Positions 7,298 to 12,770 of a stretch of 13,037 nt of DNA are shown piece after piece. The translations under genes were made by a program, and so were the position numbers. Below the pieces are notes generated by a model that was not told where the DNA came from, searched no databases, and saw nothing but the letters and a program-made list of their open reading frames with translations. The DNA is from Acidimicrobiia bacterium (GTDB lineage: Bacteria > Actinomycetota > Acidimicrobiia > Acidimicrobiales > Ilumatobacteraceae), in contig JACDHN010000029.1 of NCBI GenBank assembly GCA_013821025.1, forward strand, positions 1 through 13,037, in the 5' to 3' direction. Numbering within the stretch: position 1 is the stretch's first letter; every line of letters starts with the position of its first letter.

Positions 7298-7337
7298 TGT
7301 GAGCGGGCAGCACCGATGTCGGTGTCGAGCGCTGACA
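7298..7337. repeat. Intergenic palindromic repeat, unit 1
   Basis: A 40-bp element with near-inverted ends: it begins TGTGAGCG and ends CGCTGACA (7 of 8 positions complementary). It contains an inner hairpin CACCGA-TG-TCGGTG at 7311-7324. Its right half (7315-7339) matches unit 2 at 21 of 25 positions. It lies between convergent genes. It could act as a transcription end or be a dispersed REP-like repeat. Confidence 0.6.
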
Positions 7338-7338
7338 A

Positions 7339-7350
7339 TCCCATTCGGGA
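7339..7350. terminator. Short hairpin between the two repeat units
   Basis: TCCC-ATTC-GGGA forms a 4-bp stem and 4-nt loop just after unit 1. It is too weak to call a terminator on its own, but with the flanking palindromes it makes this convergent gap highly structured. Confidence 0.2.
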
Positions 7351-7359
7351 GCCGGGAAG

Positions 7360-7398
7360 TGTGAGTCCACCGGTCGATGTCGCCGTCCAGCGCTCACA
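7360..7398. repeat. Intergenic palindromic repeat, unit 2
   Basis: A 39-bp copy of unit 1 in the same orientation, starting TGTGAG and ending CTCACA (a perfect 6-bp inverted end). The shared core reads GATGTCG..GTC.AGCGCT.ACAAT at 7376-7400. A further small hairpin (GTCCG at 7402-7406 with CGGAC at 7414-7418) follows. The rest of the 7278-7479 gap shows no coding signal. Confidence 0.6.
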
Positions 7399-7479
7399 AT
7401 TGTCCGATGCCCCCGGACCCATCACCAGTCGGCTCCCTGACGGTCGCTCGCCTGGTCGGCGTGCGCCGTCAACGGTTGA

Positions 7480-8691
7480 TCATGCTGCCGATCGTTCGAG
7501 CACGTGGACGCCGCACGCCGAGCCGAGGCCGATGACATGGGCCAGACCGACCTTGGCACCCTCGATCTGGCGGTCGCCGGCTTCGCCGCGCAGGTGGTGG
7601 CAGACCTCCCACACGTTGGCGATGCCGGTGGCCGATATGGGGTGGCCCTTCGACTGCAGGCCGCCAGACACGTTGACGGGCGTGGTGCCGTCGCGCCACG
7701 GAGCGCCCGACTCGAAGAAGTCGACGGCACCGCCCTCGTCGCACAGCATCAGGTTGTCGTAATGCACCAGTTCCGCGGTGGCGAAGCAATCGTGCAGTTC
7801 CACGAGATCGAGGTCGGTGGGACCGATCCCCGCCTGCTCGTAGGCGATGCGAGCGGCGTTGCGGGTGAGCGTGTTCACGTTCGGAAGTACCTGGCATGCC
7901 TCCTCGTACGGATCGGTGGTGAGCACCGACGCCGAGACCTTGATCGCTCGTCGCTGTTGCTCGCCCGATAGCCGGGCCAGCGTGGCCCCGTTCGTCACCA
8001 CGGCGGCGGCGGCCCCGTCACAGTTGGCCGAGCACATCGGTCGGGTGTTGGGGTACGAGATCATCATGTCGCCCATGATCTCCTCCAGCGTGAACTGCTT
8101 CTGATAGGCGGCGAGCGGGTTCAGCGTGGAGTGGGCATGGTTCTTCTCGCTAATGCGAGCGAACAGCTCGAAGGTCGTGCCGCCGTAACGGTGCCCGTAC
8201 TCCATGCCGATCTGGGCGAACACGCCGGGCATGGTGTTCGTGCCGATCCGCCCGTCGGTCGAGGCCACGGCGCCGAAGCGGCCGGACGGCTCCCACGTGT
8301 CGCCGTCCGCCTTGGCAACGCCACCGCCGCCGAGCAGCCCGGCGCCCGACAGTTTTTCTACGCCGACGGCGAGGCCCATGTCGACCTCGCCAGACTTCAC
8401 TGCCATGATCGCCGTGCGCAGCGCCGTGGCGCCAGTGGCGCAGGCGTTGGCCACGTTGTAGACGGGGACGCCGGTCTGGCCGACCTGCTTCTGCAGCTGC
8501 TGGCCGATGCCGGCAGTGGCATTCATCAGGTTGCCGGCAGCGATCACGCCGATGTCCTTCATCGTCACCCCGCCATCTGCCAAGGCGCCGAGCACTGCCT
8601 CGGATGCCAGGTCGACGACGTCGCGGTCTGGGTGTTTGCCAAACTTGGTCATTCGGATCCCGAGGATCCAGATGTCATCACTGGTACTCAT
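7480..8691 (-). CDS. Thiolase, SCP2/lipid-transfer type
   Basis: A 403-residue thiolase-fold enzyme that makes or cleaves a C-C bond next to a CoA thioester. Active-site pieces are all visible: nucleophile Cys84 in NACATGA (82-88), HDCFATAE at 300-307, SKGHPISATG at 347-356 (His350), and GLGSACGVHVLE at 388-399 (Cys393). HDCF and the absence of the usual CxG ending place it with the SCP2-thiolase/lipid-transfer proteins rather than FadA. It starts 6 bp after the stop of the DUF35 gene, with an AGGAAGTGAG ribosome site inside that gene's end, so the two are translationally linked. Known DUF35-thiolase partnerships include the steroid aldolase Ltp2-ChsH2 and archaeal acetoacetyl-CoA thiolase/HMG-CoA synthase complexes. 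Here the partner set is only thiolase and DUF35, so thiolytic or aldol-type cleavage cannot be distinguished. Confidence 0.93.
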   Translation of the reverse strand: MSTSDDIWILGIRMTKFGKHPDRDVVDLASEAVLGALADGGVTMKDIGVIAAGNLMNATAGIGQQLQKQVGQTGVPVYNVANACATGATALRTAIMAVKSGEVDMGLAVGVEKLSGAGLLGGGGVAKADGDTWEPSGRFGAVASTDGRIGTNTMPGVFAQIGMEYGHRYGGTTFELFARISEKNHAHSTLNPLAAYQKQFTLEEIMGDMMISYPNTRPMCSANCDGAAAAVVTNGATLARLSGEQQRRAIKVSASVLTTDPYEEACQVLPNVNTLTRNAARIAYEQAGIGPTDLDLVELHDCFATAELVHYDNLMLCDEGGAVDFFESGAPWRDGTTPVNVSGGLQSKGHPISATGIANVWEVCHHLRGEAGDRQIEGAKVGLAHVIGLGSACGVHVLERSAA

Positions 8692-8697
8692 GGCTGT

Positions 8698-9147
8698 TCA
8701 CTCACTTCCTGCGTCCGTTGACGTGCTGGTGTGGTGGTCGGCGGGCTCGAAGCCGAATGCGATCGCCTCTGTGCCGTCCCTGTCGGTGCCGATCGGGAAC
8801 GTGGTCAGCCGCACTGGCATGCCCACGCGCACGTGGTCTGGGTCGGGGTCGGTGTTCACGACGTTGCCGCGCACGCTCGTTCCGTCGCAGTCGACGACAC
8901 CGGCCACGAAGGGCACCGGGATGCCTGGGGCGGCAAAGCTGACGATTGTGAACGTGCGCAACTCGCCCTCGCTGGCCACCCGTACCCTCGTGAACTCCGT
9001 TCCCGAGCACGAAGCGCAGGCATTGCGCCGGTCGAAGAAGCGGGCCCCGCACGACGTGCACTCGTTGGCCACGAGGTAGGGGTCACCGTCGTCGATCACG
9101 AGGTATTCGACGAGCGGCACCCGGGCGCTGGTCGCGGTCTGGCTCAT
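8698..9147 (-). CDS. DUF35 zinc-ribbon/OB-fold acyl-CoA-associated protein
   Basis: A 149-residue protein with the two DUF35 parts: a rubredoxin-like zinc ribbon with Cys30, Cys33, Cys44 and Cys47 (NECTSCGARFF, NACASCSG), then an OB-fold at about 58-135 (GELRTFTIVSF at 61-71, GIPVPFVAGVVDCDG at 75-89, VGMPVRLTTF at 108-117). Such proteins bind thiolases or hydratases as non-catalytic partners that bridge active sites or hold the CoA. The C-terminal tail after 135 is polar and probably disordered. ATG 9147 is chosen because GGAGAA lies about 5 nt upstream and the family starts just before the zinc ribbon; the frame is open to 9555 but the added residues are not family-like. It is the first gene of a two-gene operon with the thiolase 6 bp downstream. 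Confidence 0.92.
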   Translation of the reverse strand: MSQTATSARVPLVEYLVIDDGDPYLVANECTSCGARFFDRRNACASCSGTEFTRVRVASEGELRTFTIVSFAAPGIPVPFVAGVVDCDGTSVRGNVVNTDPDPDHVRVGMPVRLTTFPIGTDRDGTEAIAFGFEPADHHTSTSTDAGSE

Positions 9148-9180
9148 GTCGTTCTCCGTCGGTTCGTCGGCACGAGTCGG

Positions 9181-9186
9181 ACCGTA
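9181..9186 (-). promoter_or_regulatory. Putative -10 box (TACGGT) of the DUF35-thiolase operon
   Basis: On the minus strand TACGGT lies about 33 nt before ATG 9147. That would give a leader of roughly 25-28 nt carrying the GGAGAA ribosome site, in contrast to the leaderless starts elsewhere in the window. Confidence 0.35.
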
Positions 9187-9202
9187 GCGACAGCTGCCCG
9201 GA

Positions 9203-9223
9203 ATGAGCGAGCGCAGCGAGTGA
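9203..9223 (+). repeat. GAGCGAGCGCAGCGAG-type intergenic motif
   Basis: The stretch reads as a tiny frame Met-Ser-Glu-Arg-Ser-Glu-stop built on GAGCGAGCGCAGCGAG. Similar GAGCGA/GCGAGC strings recur between genes in many high-GC actinobacteria, so I treat it as a dispersed intergenic motif and not as a gene. Only one copy is in this window. Confidence 0.35.
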
Positions 9224-9255
9224 GTGGCTCGAGCATGAGCGGGTCGGCGTGTGGG

Positions 9256-9261
9256 TATGGT
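9256..9261 (+). promoter_or_regulatory. Putative -10 box (TATGGT) upstream of the folK remnant
   Basis: TATGGT fits TANNNT and lies 34 nt before ATG 9296, leaving a leader that contains GAGGA as ribosome site. If active it would also serve the metallophosphoesterase downstream. It is divergent from the DUF35 promoter. Confidence 0.35.
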
Positions 9262-9295
9262 GGCGCCCCCGCGACGAGAGCGGGTTGAGGAACCA

Positions 9296-9490
9296 ATGGC
9301 TGCTGATCGGATCGGGCCCGGCGGGGCCGATCGCCCGCATCGGGTGATCGTGGCGTTGGGGTCGAACCTCGGCGACCGCCAGTCGTTCCTACGTCTCGCC
9401 GTGTCCGAGATCGGTGTTGTCACCGCCGCGTGCCAGATGTTCGACACACAGCCGGTGCATCGAAGCGGAGGCGCCCGCGAGAATGGGTGA
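9296..9490 (+). pseudogene. folK: Truncated folK (HPPK) remnant
   Basis: The 64-residue product carries the start of 6-hydroxymethyl-7,8-dihydropterin pyrophosphokinase: VIVALGSNLGDRQSFLRLAV at 17-36, then a strand ending in FDTQPV at 49-54, which corresponds to the family's Y-E-T-x-P-V. It then stops after ten unrelated residues. A full enzyme has about 160 residues. The missing part includes the GPR-x-x-D-x-D metal and substrate region, so this fragment cannot be a working HPPK. No continuation is seen in the other frames before the next gene at 9521. A good ribosome site (GAGGA) and an upstream TATGGT remain, so it may still be transcribed and translated. It could also be a short retained peptide used for another purpose. 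The family match is firm over the fragment. Confidence 0.7.
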
Positions 9491-9520
9491 TCGCTCACAG
9501 CTGATCGAAGGATCGAGACG

Positions 9521-10045
9521 GTGGCCAGAACGAACGTGCTGTTGATCGCCGACACCCACCTCGGCCAGGGTCAAGCCGGCCGGCTGCTGGGACGGATCGC
9601 CGAGCAGCTGACGATGGCGGAGATGATTCTGCATGCCGGTGACGTGACCGACGCGTCGATCCTTGATGCTCTGGCGATGCACGTGCCCGACAAGCGCGTC
9701 TACGCCGTGAAGGGCAACAACGACCACGGCCTGGAGCTCCCCGAGCGCTTGAGCTTCAACGTGGACGGGTGCGCCGTCGCGATGATTCACGACAGCGGTG
9801 CAGCAGTCGGTCGAACCACCCGTCTGCGGCGTTGGTTCCCCGCCGCCGACGTCGTCGTGTTCGGGCACTCCCACCTGCCATGGCACGAGATCGACGTCCG
9901 TGACTCGGACGGCCACGTGCAACATCACGTCAACCCCGGCTCGGCCACGGCCCGCCGGCGGGCCCCGAGGTGCACCGTGGCCCACCTCGTCATCGACGAC
10001 GGTGTGGTGGCCGCGGTGCATCACGTGCCCCTCGGCATCCAGTGA
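9521..10045 (+). CDS. YfcE/MJ0936-like metallophosphoesterase
   Basis: A 174-residue calcineurin-fold phosphoesterase of the small YfcE/MJ0936 type, which typically shows phosphodiesterase activity with Mn or similar metals. All five metal-binding blocks are present: ADTH at 10-13 (Asp11, His13), HAGDVTD at 38-44 (Asp41), KGNND at 64-68 (Asn66), IHDS at 89-92 (His90), and FGHSH at 114-118 (His116, His118). NPGSATARRRAP at 138-149 is the usual closing motif before the last strand. GTG 9521 is supported by GAAGGA about 8 nt upstream and by the conserved N-terminal strand starting right away. It follows the folK remnant after 30 bp, and SelO follows after 22 bp. The physiological substrate is unknown. 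Confidence 0.93.
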   Translation: MARTNVLLIADTHLGQGQAGRLLGRIAEQLTMAEMILHAGDVTDASILDALAMHVPDKRVYAVKGNNDHGLELPERLSFNVDGCAVAMIHDSGAAVGRTTRLRRWFPAADVVVFGHSHLPWHEIDVRDSDGHVQHHVNPGSATARRRAPRCTVAHLVIDDGVVAAVHHVPLGIQ

Positions 10046-10054
10046 CCCGCCCGT

Positions 10055-10060
10055 TAGCCT
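10055..10060 (+). promoter_or_regulatory. Putative -10 box (TAGCCT) of selO
   Basis: TAGCCT, then CGCGTCG (7 nt), then GTG 10068. It is an exact TANNNT match at leaderless spacing and lies in the 22-bp gap after the phosphoesterase stop. It supports the GTG start, which lacks a Shine-Dalgarno. Confidence 0.5.
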
Positions 10061-10067
10061 CGCGTCG

Positions 10068-11549
10068 GTGAGCGTCGATGCCCCGCCGGTGTTCGTGTTC
10101 GACCGCTCCGATTTCCGTGAGCTGCGGGGCCTGTACGAGCCATGGCAGGCGGCACAGGCGCCGGCGCCAGCGCTGGTAGTTCTCAATGAGGCTCTCGCTG
10201 CGGAACTCGGTGTCGATGCGGATGCGCTGAGAGCCCCCGACGGTGTCGCCATCCTTGCCGGCAACGCCACACCGGAGGGAACGACGCCGGTGGCGCAGGC
10301 CTACGCCGGCCACCAGTTCGGTATGTTCCAGCCACGCCTGGGCGACGGCCGGGCGCTGCTGCTCGGCGAGGTACTCGACGTCAACGGCCGCCGTCGCGAC
10401 CTGCACCTGAAGGGTTCTGGTCGCACGCCGTTCGCTCGAGGCGGCGACGGGAAGGCCGCCGTCGGCCCGATGCTGCGCGAGTACGTGATCGGCGAGGCGA
10501 TGCATGCGCTCGGCATCCCCACAACCCGGGCGCTCGCTGTGGTAGTGACCGGAGATCACGTCGCGCGTGACACGTTGCTGCCCGGCGCGGTGCTCACCCG
10601 TGTCGCGGCGAGCCATCTTCGGGTTGGCACGTTCCAGTTCGCAGCCACGCATGACGACCCGACGCTGGTACGGCGCCTGGCGGACCATGCGATCGCCCGC
10701 CATCATCCCCACGCCGTCGAGGCAAAGAACCGGTACCTTGCGTTCTTCGAGGGTGTCGTGGACGCCCAGGCGTCGCTGGTGGCTCGATGGATGCTCGTCG
10801 GCTTCATCCACGGCGTCATGAACACCGACAACATGACGATCTCTGGCGAGACCATTGACTATGGCCCTTGCGCGTTCATGGATACCTTCGATCCGGCCAC
10901 AGTTTTCAGTTCCATCGATCACGGCGGCCGCTACGCCTACGGCAACCAGCCGCAGATCGCGCAGTGGAACCTGGCGCGGTTGGCCGAGACGTTGCTGCCC
11001 CTGTTCGACGTCGAGATGGAGTCGGCCGTCGCAGCGGCCACCGTCGTGCTGCAGTCGTTCCCCGATCGCTATCAGCGGTACTGGAGCGACGGGATGCGTG
11101 AAAAGTTGGGTCTCGGCGCTGACCGGCCAGGCGCCGGGAGGCTGATCGAGGATCTGTTGGCGCTGTTGCAGGCACAGACGGTCGACTTCACTTCCTGCTT
11201 CAGGGCGCTGTCGTCAGCGGTGCTCGGAGATACGACACCCGCTCGATCACTCTTCACCGAACCGTCTGCCTTCGACGCGTGGTCGACCCGTTGGCGGGCA
11301 CAGCAGTCGTCCCAGACCCGCCACCCCCGGGCGATCGCCGAAGCGATGGACCAGGTGAACCCCGTCTACATCCCGCGCAACCACCAGGTGGAAGAAGCGC
11401 TGGCCGCGGCCAGCGAGGGCGACCTGGGACCGTTCCATCGGTTGCTCGACGTGCTCGTGCAACCGTTCGAGGAACGGCCCGGTCTGGAGTCATATGCCGC
11501 GCCGGCTCCGTCTACCTTCGGACCGTACCGCACGTTCTGCGGTACCTGA
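10068..11549 (+). CDS. selO: Protein adenylyltransferase SelO (YdiU/UPF0061)
   Basis: A pseudokinase-fold enzyme that transfers AMP from ATP to Ser, Thr or Tyr of target proteins, linked to redox stress in E. coli. The 493 residues cover the whole family. Motifs: AYAGHQFGMFQPRLGDGRA at 79-96, LHLKGSGRTPFARGGDG at 112-128 (the nucleotide-binding Lys115), REYVIGEAMHALGIPTTRAL at 137-156, LTRVAASHLRVGTFQF at 176-191, HGVMNTDNMTISGETIDYGP at 248-267 (catalytic-loop and metal Asn/Asp residues, including Asp264), SSIDHGGRYAYGNQP at 281-295, and NPVYIPRNHQVEEAL at 431-445. It ends in Cys-Gly-Thr; Cys491 is at the antepenultimate position that is selenocysteine in eukaryotic SelO. The frame is open upstream to 9798, but that part overlaps the phosphoesterase gene, and GTG 10068 has a TANNNT box at 7 nt. 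Confidence 0.96.
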   Translation: MSVDAPPVFVFDRSDFRELRGLYEPWQAAQAPAPALVVLNEALAAELGVDADALRAPDGVAILAGNATPEGTTPVAQAYAGHQFGMFQPRLGDGRALLLGEVLDVNGRRRDLHLKGSGRTPFARGGDGKAAVGPMLREYVIGEAMHALGIPTTRALAVVVTGDHVARDTLLPGAVLTRVAASHLRVGTFQFAATHDDPTLVRRLADHAIARHHPHAVEAKNRYLAFFEGVVDAQASLVARWMLVGFIHGVMNTDNMTISGETIDYGPCAFMDTFDPATVFSSIDHGGRYAYGNQPQIAQWNLARLAETLLPLFDVEMESAVAAATVVLQSFPDRYQRYWSDGMREKLGLGADRPGAGRLIEDLLALLQAQTVDFTSCFRALSSAVLGDTTPARSLFTEPSAFDAWSTRWRAQQSSQTRHPRAIAEAMDQVNPVYIPRNHQVEEALAAASEGDLGPFHRLLDVLVQPFEERPGLESYAAPAPSTFGPYRTFCGT

Positions 11550-11562
11550 ACGAGACCTCTCG

Positions 11563-11740
11563 CCCACCCAGTCGGTTGACACGATTCGCCCGGCGAACAA
11601 GGCGGTCCACAACGAGTGGACGTCGGACACGGTGGTGTAGATCCCGCCGTCGCCGTCGCCGTCGCCGTCGCCAAGGCCGTCGCCGTTGCCGCGTACCGGA
11701 AGCTGGACACGTTGGTCCTCGACACGCCATCGACAGGAAC
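11563..11740 (-). pseudogene. Decayed serine-hydrolase (beta-lactamase family) fragment
   Basis: On the minus strand this gap encodes, from 11702 down, LPVRGNGDGL, then a Gly-Asp run, then GGIYTTVSDVHSLWTALFAG and RIVSTDWV. This resembles the late part of actinobacterial class-C beta-lactamase-like serine hydrolases (LPVRG-x-GDGG-x-Y-x-T-x-x-D-x-x-x-W-x-x-L-x-x-G). One frame over, immediately upstream, SRTNV (11722-11708) fits the residues that usually precede LPVRG, which suggests a one-base deletion in the 5 nt between. No start, nucleophile SxxK region or C-terminal remainder is present, so it is a remnant of about 60 residues wedged between selO and the oxidoreductase. The identification rests on remembered family patterns. 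The minus frame is open far beyond (11490-13004), but that is antisense to real genes. Confidence 0.5.
11646..11690. repeat. GCCGTC hexanucleotide repeat
   Basis: Four and a half perfect GCCGTC units (11646-11672), an AAG interruption, then one more GCCGTC and a GCCGTT unit. Read on the minus strand inside the serine-hydrolase remnant it encodes (Gly-Asp)n where the family has a single short G-x-GDGG loop, so it looks like a replication-slippage expansion. Confidence 0.75.
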
Positions 11741-11804
11741 TTGCATGGCCGGCTTGGCTTCCTGCATGGCGCGCTCGGAGCCGGAATGGGCGATTGGCCG
11801 CATT

Positions 11805-11810
11805 TATCCT
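11805..11810 (+). promoter_or_regulatory. Putative -10 box (TATCCT) of the luciferase-like oxidoreductase
   Basis: TATCCT, then GCTGAG (6 nt), then ATG 11817. It is an exact TANNNT match at leaderless spacing, and it decides the start against the 67-codon upstream extension that runs through the repeat. Confidence 0.55.
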
Positions 11811-11816
11811 GCTGAG

Positions 11817-12722
11817 ATGAACACGGCGAGCCGGTTGCGCGTCGGCGTTCAGCTCCCGGAGGTCGAGCGTCCGGTGCCCTGGCCGGAGTATGTCGACATG
11901 GCTCGTGCTGCCGAAGAGGTCGGCTTCGACTCGATCTGGGTCGGAGACCACCTTCTGTATCGCGACGATGGTCGCCATGAACGCGGCCCTTGGGACGCTT
12001 GGAGCCTTCTCGGCGCCCTGGCCGCCGTGACCGATCATGTCCGATTGGGTCCGCTGGTGGCGTGTGCGGGGTTCTGCCCGGCCGGTCTGCTTGCCAGGAA
12101 GGCGGCTGCGATTCAAGAGATCAGCGGCGGCAGACTCGTGCTTGGACTCGGTGCTGGTTGGAACGAGACCGAGTTCCGTGCCTTCGGCGTGCACTTCGAC
12201 CACCGCGCCTCCCGCTTCATCGAGTCCTTCGAGATCATCCGCCGCCTGCTCGCCGGGGAGCGTGTGACGTTCGAGGGACGGTTCGAGCGCGTTCGCGACG
12301 CGGTGCTCCTCCCCCGACCCGTTACGCCACCTCCGCTGATGGTCGGTTCCACAGGAGAACGTGTCTTGCGAGCAGCGCTGGCCCACGCCGACGCCTGGAA
12401 CATCTGGTACGACTGGTATGGCAACACTCCAGAGGGATTCGCTAGGGAGAACGAGCGGGTCAGTCAGCTCATCAGAGATGCCGGACGCGAACCTTCCGAC
12501 GTCGTTCGCACAGCCACGGTGTTCGTCACCCTCGAAGGCGGCAGGCAAGATCGACCGCACACCGATGACGTACCTGCGCTCACAGGATCCCCCAGCAACA
12601 TCGCCAGCGGACTTGCAGCACTCGCGGCGGCCGGCCTCCAAGAAGCGATCCTGGTCGTGAGTCCGATCACAGAGCGCACGATCCGAACGCTGGGCGACAC
12701 GGTCAAGGCGCTCAGACGCTGA
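11817..12722 (+). CDS. Luciferase-like (LLM class) oxidoreductase, probably F420-dependent
   Basis: A 301-residue single-domain TIM-barrel oxidoreductase of the bacterial luciferase superfamily. Key stretches: LRVGVQLPE at 7-15, YVDMARAAEEVGFDSIWVGD at 25-44 followed by HLL, VRLGPLVACAGFCPAGLLAR at 75-94, ISGGRLVLGLGAGWNETEFR at 102-121 (the hallmark GLGAGW region), FGVHFDHRASRFIESFEIIR at 123-142, and PPPLMVGSTGERVLR at 171-185. In actinobacteria this subtype usually uses coenzyme F420, less often FMN; the choice cannot be proven from sequence, and the substrate is unknown. ATG 11817 is preferred over the frame opening at 11616 because family similarity begins at residue 7 and a TATCCT box lies 6 nt upstream. 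A strong hairpin follows the stop by 9 bp. Confidence 0.93.
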   Translation: MNTASRLRVGVQLPEVERPVPWPEYVDMARAAEEVGFDSIWVGDHLLYRDDGRHERGPWDAWSLLGALAAVTDHVRLGPLVACAGFCPAGLLARKAAAIQEISGGRLVLGLGAGWNETEFRAFGVHFDHRASRFIESFEIIRRLLAGERVTFEGRFERVRDAVLLPRPVTPPPLMVGSTGERVLRAALAHADAWNIWYDWYGNTPEGFARENERVSQLIRDAGREPSDVVRTATVFVTLEGGRQDRPHTDDVPALTGSPSNIASGLAALAAAGLQEAILVVSPITERTIRTLGDTVKALRR

Positions 12723-12731
12723 CACACCACA

Positions 12732-12767
12732 CAGATCGCGCCGCTCGTCCTTGCGCGGCGCGATCTG
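12732..12767 (+). terminator. Strong hairpin after the LLM oxidoreductase gene
   Basis: CAGATCGCGCCGC (12732-12744) pairs perfectly with GCGGCGCGATCTG (12755-12767), giving a 13-bp stem with a 10-nt loop starting 9 bp after the stop codon. There is no T-tract, as is common for actinobacterial terminators. The stem is symmetrical, so it could also act on minus-strand transcription. Confidence 0.75.
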
Positions 12768-12770
12768 GGT

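Noticed and set aside
7298..7400. CRISPR-like repeat pair
   Set aside because: There are only two imperfect copies, no regular array of spacers and no cas genes. The palindromic ends fit a REP-like element better.
9203..9223. Six-codon frame (Met-Ser-Glu-Arg-Ser-Glu) as a leader peptide
   Set aside because: There is no ribosome site and it does not precede a plus-strand gene at useful spacing. The string is a common high-GC intergenic motif.
9148..9555. N-terminal extension of the DUF35 protein
   Set aside because: It would overlap the folK remnant and promoter region. The ribosome site GGAGAA and family length fix the start at 9147.
9798..10067. N-terminal extension of selO
   Set aside because: It overlaps the metallophosphoesterase in another frame. 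SelO family similarity and a TANNNT box both support the GTG at 10068.
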